64,000 nucleotides of DNA. It comes from UBA6398 sp963660485. GTDB lineage: Bacteria; Bacteroidota; Bacteroidia; Bacteroidales; Bacteroidaceae. The notes under the pieces were generated by a model. It had not been told where the DNA came from. It searched no databases and was given only the letters and a program-made list of their open reading frames with translations. Below, piece by piece: positions 8,749 through 16,720 of this stretch. The position numbers were made by a program, and so were the translations under genes. Positions within the stretch are counted from its first letter, which is position 1. Every line of letters begins with the position of its first letter. The DNA lies in the NCBI GenBank assembly GCA_963660485.1, contig CAVKYH010000002.1:62001-126000 (forward strand), in the 5' to 3' direction.

Positions 8749-8773
8749 CCATCACTTACAACAATCCAAAGAC

Positions 8774-8825
8774 ATATCGGGCTACACCATTCTTCTTGAG
8801 AGTGTGTAGCTCGATATTCTTTTTA
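8774..8825 (+). terminator. Terminator of the BspA-type gene
   Basis: Fourteen-base arms (ATATCGGGCTACAC and GTGTAGCTCGATAT, one G-T pair) followed by TCTTTTT, 25 bases after the stop. Confidence 0.8.
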
Positions 8826-8975
8826 GGATAAAAAAACAAGTGATTTGTTGCTTAAACTTTGGCAGAAATACGAAAGAGCAATAGTTCCCGGATATTTCAA
8901 ACTCGTTTTTGTGTGTCTGAAGGCCGATTTCGTGAGGTTTTGATACGTTGTGGTTTTCAGCGCATTGCATACCGC
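8826..8975. other. Intergenic stretch with nothing recognised
   Basis: No ORF with coding character and no hairpin seen between the BspA terminator and repeat R2. Confidence 0.5.
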
Positions 8976-9086
8976 AAAAACTCCGCCGCATCTCGTGGAA
9001 AACTCCAAGGCCCGGAATTTAAATTCCGACGCATCTAATTTAAATTTGGTGGCCCGGAGTTTTTACGAGATGCCGTGTAGAAAAAT
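8976..9086. repeat. Intergenic three-slot repeat R2 (d / a / c')
   Basis: Slots d, a, c' with two AATTTAAATT separators. The left arm is GCCGCATCTCGTGGAAAACTCC. The right arm is the standard GGAGTTTTTACGAGATGCC, then GTGTAG. It lies between convergent genes. The core is the same as R3, R4 and R13. Confidence 0.93.
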
Positions 9087-9190
9087 CGGGGAGGTTTCTG
9101 TCGTTTTTTTGAATGCTGTTGCGGATTTCTCAGATGCGTGTTTAAGGGGAAACAAAACGCTGTGCGGCTGCACGATGTGGGTTTGCGTGT

Positions 9191-9230
9191 GAAAAACAAC
9201 GGGGTTGGAACTCTGAAGTTCCAACCCCGT
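9191..9230 (-). terminator. Terminator of the carboxyltransferase gene
   Basis: A perfect 14-base stem (ACGGGGTTGGAACT and its complement) with a 4-base loop. On the minus strand it is followed by TGTTTTT. It lies 28 bases after the stop. Confidence 0.88.
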
Positions 9231-9257
9231 GATTGTATTGCGGTATATGCGTTGCGC

Positions 9258-11030
9258 TTATACTCTTTCGATGTAGCCTATAACGTCGCCGCGGTTCACG
9301 TTTGCGCCTTGTTTTACGCAAATCTCCACGAGACGTCCGCCCATGTTTGCCGGAATTTCCGAAATCTGGCCGTGAGTGTTCTCGATGAAGCAGAACGCAT
9401 CGCCGTCGTTGTATTTCTGTCCGATGAAAGGCTCGATAGCTTTTTGCGCTTCGCCGTCGCCTTGCACTTCCCACAACAGTTTTCCGTTTTCTCTTGCCAC
9501 GATTGGGTCGGCTTTTTGATGTTTGAGTTCGGAAATCTGTTCTGCGGTGAGTCCTGCGCCGTTGGCAGCGTCTTTTGCCTTTTGCAAATCTTCGAGGAAG
9601 CGTTTCTTTGCAGCACCGCTCTTGTAGTCGCGATACTGCGACTCATGCATTGCGAACTCAAAGAGTTCTTCCTGGTCTTCGCCCTCGTCCCAGCCGTTTT
9701 CCTTCATCTCTTTCTGGAAACGTGCAAGGTCGTCGGGATAATTGCCTTGGGGATCGGCTGTAGTAAACTCGAGGCCTTTTTCCTTTGCAAGCTCGATAAG
9801 TTCGGGAGCAACCTCGCCGGGCAGTTTTCCGCTCTTGCCGAGAATCATTCCCCAGATGCTGTCGTCCATCATCGAGTAGCGCGGTTTTCCCATGCTCTCG
9901 CAGAGCAGATTCATAAGGGCGATATTTTTCACATATTGGCTGAAAGGCGTAACGAGTGGGGGATAGCCCACGCGCGGCCAAACATAAGCCACTTCATTGA
10001 AGAGGCGCACGAGAAGTTCGTCCTCGCTGTATGGTTTTTCGCCTTTTGCTTCGCGATTGTGGTTGATGGCGCTTTGCACACCTTTGAGATCGGCCATCAT
10101 CGAGCCCATCATGCCGCCGGGAAGTCCGCAGCCGAGCAAAAGGGAACTCTCCAAACGGTTTTGCTTGTTCATGAAATAGCCAAGGAAATCGTCGATAAAT
10201 TCCTGGGTAAGCTTGCGCACTTCCATGTAAGCGTCCATATCGATATCAGCTACCTCGAAACCGTAATGTTTCAGCATGCTCTGCACCGAAATTATGTCGG
10301 GGTGTCCTTTTCCCCAGGAAAGAGGTTCAACAGCTGTGTCGATAATGTCGGCGCCGTTCTTGCAAACTTCGAGCACTGAGGCCATGGCGAGACCAGGTCC
10401 CGTGTGGCTGTGATACTGTATGATGATGTCGGGATGTTTTGCCTTGATCATTGCGCAGAGTTTGCCGAGCATTGCCGGTTGTCCCACTCCTGCCATATCT
10501 TTGAGGCATATTTCGGGTGCTCCCTCGGCTATCAGTTTGTCGGCAACGGCGCTGTAGTATTCTGCGGTGTGGATTGGTGAGTTTGTGATGCAGAGTGTGG
10601 CTTGCGGGGTCATTCCTGCGTCGAGCGCATAGTGAATGCTCGGAATGATGTTGCGCACGTCGTTGAGTCCGCAGAATATACGGGGAATGTCAACGCCTTG
10701 CGCGTGTTTCACCTTGTACATCAGTTTTCTCACGTCTGCCGGAACGGGGAACATGCGCAGGGCATTGAGTCCGCGGTCGAGCATATGGGTTTTGATGCCT
10801 ACTTCGTTGAACGGTTTGGTAAAGGCTCTTACGGCTTTGTTGGGGTTTTCGCCATAAAGCAGGTTGACTTGCTCAAAAGCGCCGCCGTTGGTTTCCACAC
10901 GGGAAAAGCACCCCATTTTTATTATTGCCGGGGCAACGCGCTCAAGCTGGTCCTTGCGCGGCTGATATTTGCCCGACGATTGAAACATGTCGCGGTAAAC
11001 GAGACTGAACTGGATTTTTTTCTTATTCAT
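9258..11030 (-). CDS. oadA: Pyruvate/oxaloacetate carboxyltransferase (OadA / pyruvate carboxylase subunit B type)
   Basis: A 590-residue protein with a carboxyltransferase TIM barrel and a C-terminal biotinyl-like domain. The barrel has the opening VYRDMFQSS (the RDxxQS block), CLKDMAG near residue 198 and the metal-binding YHSH near residue 228. The last 75 residues look like a biotin carrier fold (GDAFCFIENTHGQISEIPA, then KQGANVNRGDVIGYIE). The usual biotin-accepting lysine of EAMKM is missing: the hairpin turn reads ENTHGQ. The start is the ATG giving MNKKKIQFSL; a longer frame to 11093 would run through the promoter. It stands alone between two intergenic repeats. The expected reaction is carboxyl transfer to or from pyruvate; the carrier is uncertain. 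Confidence 0.88.
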   Translation of the reverse strand: MNKKKIQFSLVYRDMFQSSGKYQPRKDQLERVAPAIIKMGCFSRVETNGGAFEQVNLLYGENPNKAVRAFTKPFNEVGIKTHMLDRGLNALRMFPVPADVRKLMYKVKHAQGVDIPRIFCGLNDVRNIIPSIHYALDAGMTPQATLCITNSPIHTAEYYSAVADKLIAEGAPEICLKDMAGVGQPAMLGKLCAMIKAKHPDIIIQYHSHTGPGLAMASVLEVCKNGADIIDTAVEPLSWGKGHPDIISVQSMLKHYGFEVADIDMDAYMEVRKLTQEFIDDFLGYFMNKQNRLESSLLLGCGLPGGMMGSMMADLKGVQSAINHNREAKGEKPYSEDELLVRLFNEVAYVWPRVGYPPLVTPFSQYVKNIALMNLLCESMGKPRYSMMDDSIWGMILGKSGKLPGEVAPELIELAKEKGLEFTTADPQGNYPDDLARFQKEMKENGWDEGEDQEELFEFAMHESQYRDYKSGAAKKRFLEDLQKAKDAANGAGLTAEQISELKHQKADPIVARENGKLLWEVQGDGEAQKAIEPFIGQKYNDGDAFCFIENTHGQISEIPANMGGRLVEICVKQGANVNRGDVIGYIERV

Positions 11031-11090
11031 AATCGATAACTTTGTTTCTGTATAGGTTCTCCTGTTGAGGAGTGCGCACATTACGCACCG

Positions 11091-11098
11091 CAAAGTTA
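11091..11098 (-). promoter_or_regulatory. -7 promoter box of the carboxyltransferase gene
   Basis: Minus-strand TAACTTTG, 60 bases before the start codon at 11030. Confidence 0.72.
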
Positions 11099-11251
11099 TA
11101 AAATTCTGATGACTTACGGTTTTGTTTTCCGTTTTTGGGCTTAGATTTAATTGTATAAAAGATTTATGCTGATTTGTTGACAGATTCGTACGGATTCGCG
11201 GGCGGTTTGAAAAAGCTGTGCAGGCATTGGTTTACGGCGCATTTTATGCCG

Positions 11252-11362
11252 AAAAAATTCCGCCGCATCTCGTGAAAAACTCCAAGGCCCGGAATTTAAA
11301 TTCCGACGCATCTAATTTAAATTTGGTGGCCCGGAGTTTTTACGAGATGCCTACTCGTTTTT
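11252..11362. repeat. Intergenic three-slot repeat R3 (d / a / c')
   Basis: The core from AACTCC to GAGATGCC matches R2 and R4. It lies between divergent genes, with one promoter on each side. The right side runs on into a flank shared with R1 and R11. Confidence 0.93.
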
Positions 11363-11493
11363 ACGCCCAGCATAGCAGGCTTCTTGACTTGCGCGAATGG
11401 CTACGAAAATATCGGATTTTGTGTGAAAAACGTGTTTTTTTAGCGTGATTTCAAAAAATATTCCGCTTTTTATTACCCCCCCCTAAAAAAATA

Positions 11494-11501
11494 TAACTTT
11501 G
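11494..11501 (+). promoter_or_regulatory. -7 promoter box of the 11531 gene
   Basis: TAACTTTG, 29 bases before the ATG. Confidence 0.75.
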
Positions 11502-11530
11502 CATTTGTTAAACTATAAAAGCGTAAGAAA

Positions 11531-12982
11531 ATGAAACTACGTATTGTTTTGGCTCTTGCCGCATTGGGGTTCTCTCAGATGCAATCTTGGGCACAAGCCG
11601 TGGGGCGTATAGAATTCCCTACCAATGATGATTATGAAGACGAGTGGGTGTTGCCGCTCGAGGAGCACGGAGTGTTGGTGCAGATGCGCTCGAAGGATGC
11701 CGAAGACGGCATGCGTACCATCAAGTCGGAACTTTATTCCACCGACATGAAGTTGCAGGGCTCTGAAACGTTCTCGATTCCCAAAAAGATGTGGCGCGAG
11801 ACCTACAGCTACGTCAATGGGGTGAACTATACCGTGATGCGCGACAAGGACGACAACCTAAAAGTGCTTGCCTACGACACAAAAACAGGAAAGACCTCGG
11901 TGTATGACGGAAAATTCCGCAGCAAGTTCAGAATGCGTGAGTTCTGCTTTGGAGCGGGAGGCATGGTGTTTGCCTCAACCACCAAGAATACCGAAACGAT
12001 CAACGTGTTCGATTTCACGAGTGGGCAGGTCAAGACGCTCGACTTGCATTTCGACGGCGTGAAAGACAGCAAAACTCTGATTTTCGCAACTGCCGTGGTG
12101 GACGAAAACGTTCTCGCTTTTGTGAACGTGGCCGGAAGAACGATGCTGGTGCGTATTGGAATGGACGGAAAGCAACTCGGCACAACCGAAATCACTCCCG
12201 CCGACGGCGAAGCCATTTCCTCGGCAAGCATAAGCAAGACAGGCGGAAGAATATTCGTTACCGGAACTTACACAAAGTCGAAAAAAGGAAATTCACAGGG
12301 CATATATTTCGCGGCACTCGACAACTGGGAGTTTGCCTTCTATAAGTCTTACAATTTCCTTGACCTCAAAAATTTCACAGAGTTCATGTCGGAAAAGAAA
12401 CAGAAGAAAGTGGAGCGCAAAAAGGAGAAAGCCGAAAAGGATGGCAAAGATTATGCGCTCAACTACCTTATGGCGAGCCACGACATCGTATACGACGGAA
12501 AAGACTACTACTATCTCGGCGAAGCATATTACCCCACGTACATTACATATCGCCAGGGAAACACAGTCATTACACAGTTCAACGGATATCAATACACCCA
12601 CGCCATTCTTGTTAAGTTCAGCGCGAAAGGAGACCTGCTTTGGGATACCTGTTTCCCGATGTATCCCAAAAACCGACCCATGGAAGTGATACACTATGCC
12701 GCAATGGGAATGGACAACGGCAATGTGAGCCTCGTTTATGCCGACCGCATGAAACTTGTGAGCAAGATCGTGGGTACCGGCAACGGCGAAGTGGTGCAGG
12801 GAAAGGAAACCGAAATGATTGAAGCAGGCGACGAAAACCGCGACGTGAAGAAAATGAAAGCGCCGTCCACACTTTATTGGTACGACAACAACTACCTGGT
12901 ATTTGGCAGACAGTATGTGAAAGACACCAACGGCGGCAAACGCGACAAAGTGTTCGGAGTTACGAAATATACTATTAAATAA
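11531..12982 (+). CDS. Secreted protein of unknown function, propeller-like
   Basis: I do not recognise a named family. The 483-residue protein has a signal peptide (about 1-21, ending SWAQA). Many short beta-rich stretches follow, of the kind xxVLAYDTKTGKTSVY and GMVFASTTKN, suggesting a beta-propeller or similar repeat. A very charged, helix-prone insert lies near residues 280-315 (SEKKQKKVERKKEKAEKDG). It ends KVFGVTKYTIK with no membrane anchor. Six bases separate it from the next gene, an outer-membrane barrel, so the two are probably co-transcribed and act at the cell envelope. Confidence 0.7.
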   Translation: MKLRIVLALAALGFSQMQSWAQAVGRIEFPTNDDYEDEWVLPLEEHGVLVQMRSKDAEDGMRTIKSELYSTDMKLQGSETFSIPKKMWRETYSYVNGVNYTVMRDKDDNLKVLAYDTKTGKTSVYDGKFRSKFRMREFCFGAGGMVFASTTKNTETINVFDFTSGQVKTLDLHFDGVKDSKTLIFATAVVDENVLAFVNVAGRTMLVRIGMDGKQLGTTEITPADGEAISSASISKTGGRIFVTGTYTKSKKGNSQGIYFAALDNWEFAFYKSYNFLDLKNFTEFMSEKKQKKVERKKEKAEKDGKDYALNYLMASHDIVYDGKDYYYLGEAYYPTYITYRQGNTVITQFNGYQYTHAILVKFSAKGDLLWDTCFPMYPKNRPMEVIHYAAMGMDNGNVSLVYADRMKLVSKIVGTGNGEVVQGKETEMIEAGDENRDVKKMKAPSTLYWYDNNYLVFGRQYVKDTNGGKRDKVFGVTKYTIK

Positions 12983-12988
12983 TAGGAT

Positions 12989-13510
12989 ATGAAGGCTAAG
13001 AGTTCACACGTCCTCGCATTTGCGCTGACCCTGGCTGCGATGCTGTTTGCCGCTGTGCCCGAAGCAGGCGCACAAGCTTTCGACGGCGATGACGATTTCA
13101 AGGCTTTCGCGGGATATATAAACGTTGGAGGACTTTCGGGAGGCGTTGTAGGAATCGACAAAGGCGCCAACGACTGGCTTTCGATAGGTTTCGCCGCGAG
13201 CTATATAGGCAAAGACAAAAAGGATAGCGAAGACGAAGTGCGCCTGCGCTGGGACATGATGTTTACAGCCAATTACCATTGGCAGGAAGCCCTGAAACTT
13301 CCGATGCCCTTTGATATCTACACGGGCATACACGCCGGAATTCGTTCGGTGGGCGTGCAGGGCGGAATGAGATACAACTTCAGCGAAACGTTCGGCGTTT
13401 ATGCCGAAGCAAGACAAAACATCTTTAATATGGTAAAGTCTTCGGGCGATGTCGACTACTATTACTACAAGAAATTCTGCTTTGGCGCAGGGGTTACAAT
13501 AAACTTCTGA
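12989..13510 (+). CDS. Small outer-membrane beta-barrel protein
   Basis: A 173-residue exported protein. The signal peptide ends near AGAQAF. The rest alternates short amphipathic beta strands with loops (WLSIGFAASYIGK, LRWDMMFTANYHW, FDIYTGIHAGIR, MRYNFSETFGVYAEARQN) and ends on an aromatic strand, FCFGAGVTINF. A C-terminal Phe is typical of barrels inserted by BamA. The size suits an eight-stranded barrel. It is co-directional with the preceding secreted protein, 6 bases away. The role is unknown. Confidence 0.75.
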   Translation: MKAKSSHVLAFALTLAAMLFAAVPEAGAQAFDGDDDFKAFAGYINVGGLSGGVVGIDKGANDWLSIGFAASYIGKDKKDSEDEVRLRWDMMFTANYHWQEALKLPMPFDIYTGIHAGIRSVGVQGGMRYNFSETFGVYAEARQNIFNMVKSSGDVDYYYYKKFCFGAGVTINF

Positions 13511-13530
13511 AAGGCGCTATTGTATGTGCA

Positions 13531-13640
13531 AAAAACAAGTAGGCATCTCGTGAAAACTCCAAGGCCCGGAATTTAAATTCCGACGCATCTAATTTAAATT
13601 TGGTGGCCCGGAGTTTTTACGAGATGCCGCACACGTTTTT
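13531..13640. repeat. Intergenic three-slot repeat R4 (d / a / c')
   Basis: Fills the whole gap between two convergent genes. The core from AACTCC to GAGATGCC matches R2 and R3. The left arm is the standard GGCATCTCGTGAAAACTCC. Confidence 0.93.
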
Positions 13641-13641
13641 T

Positions 13642-14034
13642 TCAATGCTTCCGAGCCTTGTTGAAGAGCGGCGAAATCACCAGTCTGCCCGCTATCGCGC
13701 CTATTGCAACGCCTATGCAGTCGGCTGCAAAGTCAAGCCAGTCGCCGCTGCGGCAAGTGGTGAGATATTCCTGCATTATCTCGATGATTCCTCCCATAAA
13801 TGCGGGCAACAATACGCCCACGGCAAACAGACGGAAACCCTTGAGGTTGCTGCGGGAACGGTTCTTCTCCGTCCAAAACATGATGACCAGAGAAAAATAC
13901 ATGGCTACGTGGGTCCATTTGTCAATCATGCTCACGCCGCTGAGCGGTGTCTCGGGAATGGGAACCATACATATTATGAAAATCATCAAAACAAAAATCG
14001 ACGTAACGGGATAGCGTTTTATCAAGCTGCGCAT
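13642..14034 (-). CDS. VanZ family membrane protein
   Basis: A 130-residue integral membrane protein with about four hydrophobic helices. VanZ landmarks are present: MIDKWTHVAMYFSL (the DKxxH block) and EIMQEYLTTCRSGDWLDFAADCIGVAIG (the ExxQ...R..DxxD block with a glycine-rich helix). VanZ itself gives low-level teicoplanin resistance, but most chromosomal members of the family have no known role, so resistance should not be assumed. Its 3' end touches repeat R4. Confidence 0.88.
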   Translation of the reverse strand: MRSLIKRYPVTSIFVLMIFIICMVPIPETPLSGVSMIDKWTHVAMYFSLVIMFWTEKNRSRSNLKGFRLFAVGVLLPAFMGGIIEIMQEYLTTCRSGDWLDFAADCIGVAIGAIAGRLVISPLFNKARKH

Positions 14035-14061
14035 AACGGACTAATAATATGAATTATGGCG

Positions 14062-14069
14062 CAAAAGTA
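14062..14069 (-). promoter_or_regulatory. -7 promoter box of the VanZ gene
   Basis: Minus-strand TACTTTTG, 27 bases before the start codon. Confidence 0.65.
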
Positions 14070-14195
14070 AACCATTTGACGGATTTCGCGCGCCCGAGCC
14101 TGCGAAAATTCCACGCAATGCCGCAAATCTTTCACTTTTTTCAGAAAACGCTGCAACCCACCGCGAAAAAGCCTAAAAGGTTGGCGTGAAAATTG

Positions 14196-14203
14196 TATTT
14201 TTG
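14196..14203 (+). promoter_or_regulatory. -7 promoter box of the symporter gene
   Basis: TATTTTTG, 31 bases before the ATG at 14235. It argues against the longer frame starting at 14193. Confidence 0.7.
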
Positions 14204-14234
14204 CAAAATACAGACTCAACGAAGCATATTAAAA

Positions 14235-15620
14235 ATGAAGCAGAGAAGCAATTTCGGAAGTAAGATAGGCGCAATACTCGTGGCGGCAGGCTCGGCCGTA
14301 GGTTTGGGAAACATCTGGCGCTTTCCCACAGAAGCCGGAAACAACGGCGGCGGAGCATTCCTTATAATATATATAATGTGTGTGTTGGCCATTTGTATTC
14401 CGCTGTTGCTCGCTGAATTTTTGATCGGAAGGCACTCGCATGCAAATACAGGCTCTGCCTACAAGATTCTCTCGCCAAACAAACACTGGGGATTCATCGG
14501 AAAAATCGAAGTGTGCGGCGCATTCCTGATTCTGTCGTATTATTCCGTGGTGGCAGGCTGGACTCTTTTCTACATGGTGCAGTCGATGCTGAATCAGTTC
14601 AACACTATGGCAAAGCATAGCGGTAGCGAACAAATCTTCTCGGACAATTTCAACAATTTCGTGAGTAATCCTTGGCAGCCGTTGCTTTGTCTGGCAGCTT
14701 TTCTGCTTCTCACGCATTTTGTGATAGTAAAAGGAGTGAAAGGGGGCATAGAAAAATCGGCCAAGCTCCTGATGCCTTTTCTTTTTGTGCTTTTGATAGT
14801 GCTCATGATATGCTCGTTGTCCACCCAAGGTGCGGCCAAAGGTTTGGAATTCCTGTTTGCGCCCGATTTTTCCAAGATAAATTCCAAAGTAGTTATGGCT
14901 GCAATGGCGCAGTCGTTCTATTCCATGAGTTTGGGAATGGGTTGTATGTGTACGTATGCCTCTTATTTTTCGCAGCGCACCAATATCACAAAAACAGCAC
15001 TCACTGTAGGCGTAATCGACACGCTTGTAGCCGTGATGGCGGGCGTTGTGATTTTCCCGGCAGTGTTCAGCGTGGCAGGTCTAAGCCCCGATGCAGGCCC
15101 TTCGCTTGTTTTCATTGCGTTGCCAAACGTTTTCCAAATGGCTCTGGGCGGTGTTCCCGTGCTGGCATACGTTTGCTCGCTTGCGTTCTACGTTCTTTTG
15201 GTGGTGGCAACGCTTACCTCCATGATTTCCTTGCACGAAGTGATTACGGCATTCCTTTCCGAAACGCGCAACATGTCGAGAAAACGCGCGGCAGGGCTTG
15301 TTACTGCGGGCTGCCTGGTTCTTGGCGCGCTGTGCTCGCTTTCGATGGGTGTGTTGGCCGACTTCAAGATTGCGGGAATGGGTATTTTCGACCTCTTCGA
15401 CTATGTTACGGCAAAGATAATGCTCCTTGCCGCCGGCTTCCTCACTTCTATTTTCACGGGGTGGGTTATAGAGCGCAAGATAATCAAGTATGAACTTACC
15501 AATGGCGGTATGCTTCGGTTCAGAGGCATGAAACTGCTGATTTTCCTGCTTCGTTTTGTTGTTCCTGCGGCTATCGGCCTCGTGTTTCTTGACGGAATCG
15601 GAATTCTGAGCATATTCTGA
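14235..15620 (+). CDS. Sodium-dependent transporter (neurotransmitter:sodium symporter family)
   Basis: A 461-residue inner-membrane symporter with about 11-12 helices. The family signature sits in helix 1: AAGSAVGLGNIWRFP, followed by NGGGAFLIIY, which form the sodium and substrate site in LeuT-type proteins. Members move amino acids or related amines with sodium. The substrate cannot be read here. The chosen ATG puts the first helix at the usual distance from the N-terminus. A helix-hairpin-helix gene follows after 10 bases. Confidence 0.95.
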   Translation: MKQRSNFGSKIGAILVAAGSAVGLGNIWRFPTEAGNNGGGAFLIIYIMCVLAICIPLLLAEFLIGRHSHANTGSAYKILSPNKHWGFIGKIEVCGAFLILSYYSVVAGWTLFYMVQSMLNQFNTMAKHSGSEQIFSDNFNNFVSNPWQPLLCLAAFLLLTHFVIVKGVKGGIEKSAKLLMPFLFVLLIVLMICSLSTQGAAKGLEFLFAPDFSKINSKVVMAAMAQSFYSMSLGMGCMCTYASYFSQRTNITKTALTVGVIDTLVAVMAGVVIFPAVFSVAGLSPDAGPSLVFIALPNVFQMALGGVPVLAYVCSLAFYVLLVVATLTSMISLHEVITAFLSETRNMSRKRAAGLVTAGCLVLGALCSLSMGVLADFKIAGMGIFDLFDYVTAKIMLLAAGFLTSIFTGWVIERKIIKYELTNGGMLRFRGMKLLIFLLRFVVPAAIGLVFLDGIGILSIF

Positions 15621-15630
15621 TGCCTTTGAA

Positions 15631-16503
15631 ATGCCCGGAGTGAAGATAAGCAGGCACGAACGCGCGGCGATATGCGTTACAGTCGCAGTGTTGTTTGTTG
15701 TGGTGCTTATGGTGGGCTTTATGGGCAAAAACGAAACGGCTGAAACTGTTGCAATGCCCGACAGCGTTTTGGCGGAATACCGCAATTTTGCCGTGGAGCG
15801 GCAAAACGTGAGTGTCGAAAAGCATGCGGGGAAGAAGATGCCCCGCGCCGTAGCAAGACTCCGCGCTTTCAATCCCAATACAGCCGACAGCCTCACTCTC
15901 ATAAGCCTTGGACTTTATCCGCGCCAGGTTGCTGCCGTTATCAATTACCGCAAAGCGGGCGGCGTGTTCGCAAAGCGTGAGGATTTCAAGCGTATCTACA
16001 ACATAAGCGATGCCGACTATTTGCGCCTTGCGCCGTATGTGAGCCTGCCGCAACCCGTGGAAACGAAACCCCATGCCGTTGCGCCCGGGAAATATGCCGC
16101 CGAAAAATTGCGCGAAGGCGAGACGGTGGACCTGAATTGCGGCGACACGGCAGTTTTGAAGCGTGTGCCGGGAGTGGGGAGCGTGATTGCGCGCTGCGTG
16201 GTGGAATATGGCGAGAAACTCGGCGGATATGTTTCGCCCTTGCAGGCGGCGGAGGTGTTCGGAGTGGGGCAGGACATGCTGCGGTGGTTTGATGTGAAAT
16301 CGCCTGCGCCCCACAAGATTAATCTCAACACGGCAAATTATGCCCACCTCGTGCGCCACCCGTATATCAGCAAGGCTCAAACGCGCGCCATTCTAAGGTT
16401 GCGCAAGGAATGGGGCAGGATTCGTTCGCTCAACTCCCTGGAACAGGACACGGCTTTCACCGCCAAGGATATCGAACGCCTCACGCCGTATGTTTCATTC
16501 TGA
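15631..16503 (+). CDS. Helix-hairpin-helix (ComEA-like) protein with an N-terminal membrane anchor
   Basis: A 290-residue protein. One membrane helix (about residues 12-30, AAICVTVAVLFVVVLMVGFM) is followed by three ComEA-type helix-hairpin-helix units. They are near residues 75-132 (FNPNTADSLTLISLG...), 165-220 (VDLNCGDTAVLKRVPGVGSVIA...) and 229-290 (INLNTANYAHLVRHPYISKAQ...). Such units bind DNA without sequence preference; ComEA does so on the outer face of the membrane during DNA uptake. Nothing nearby is a competence gene, so a role in uptake is only a possibility. Confidence 0.88.
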   Translation: MPGVKISRHERAAICVTVAVLFVVVLMVGFMGKNETAETVAMPDSVLAEYRNFAVERQNVSVEKHAGKKMPRAVARLRAFNPNTADSLTLISLGLYPRQVAAVINYRKAGGVFAKREDFKRIYNISDADYLRLAPYVSLPQPVETKPHAVAPGKYAAEKLREGETVDLNCGDTAVLKRVPGVGSVIARCVVEYGEKLGGYVSPLQAAEVFGVGQDMLRWFDVKSPAPHKINLNTANYAHLVRHPYISKAQTRAILRLRKEWGRIRSLNSLEQDTAFTAKDIERLTPYVSF

Positions 16504-16551
16504 ATTTTGTATGCTTCCGAAGCCCCGTTTGCGAAGCGTTTCGGTAGGGCG

Positions 16552-16639
16552 AAAAAACGAGGTCTGATATCGTAAAAACGAGGTCAGACCTAATTTAAAT
16601 TCCGGGCCATGTAATTTAAATTAGATGCCTTGGAATTTT
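16552..16639. repeat. Intergenic three-slot repeat R5 (e / c-like / b')
   Basis: GAGGTCAGACCT, then CCGGGCCATGT, then AGATGCCTTGG, separated by two AATTTAAATT. On the left is a second e-like word with GATATCGTAAAAAC. The standard arms are missing. It lies between convergent genes. Confidence 0.88.
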
Positions 16640-16720
16640 GCCTATGTTAAACCTTTGATTTTCAATACCCATTTTGGGGCGAAAAATACCGGTTTCTTTG
16701 CGCTTGGAATGCCGTGGAAA

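Noticed and set aside
9138..10379. A 413-codon open frame on the plus strand opposite the carboxyltransferase gene
   Set aside because: It is antisense to a clear enzyme gene, has no family resemblance, and follows from the codon bias of the other strand.
13642..14034. Glycopeptide resistance from the VanZ protein
   Set aside because: No vanHAX genes are present, and most VanZ-family proteins have no resistance role.
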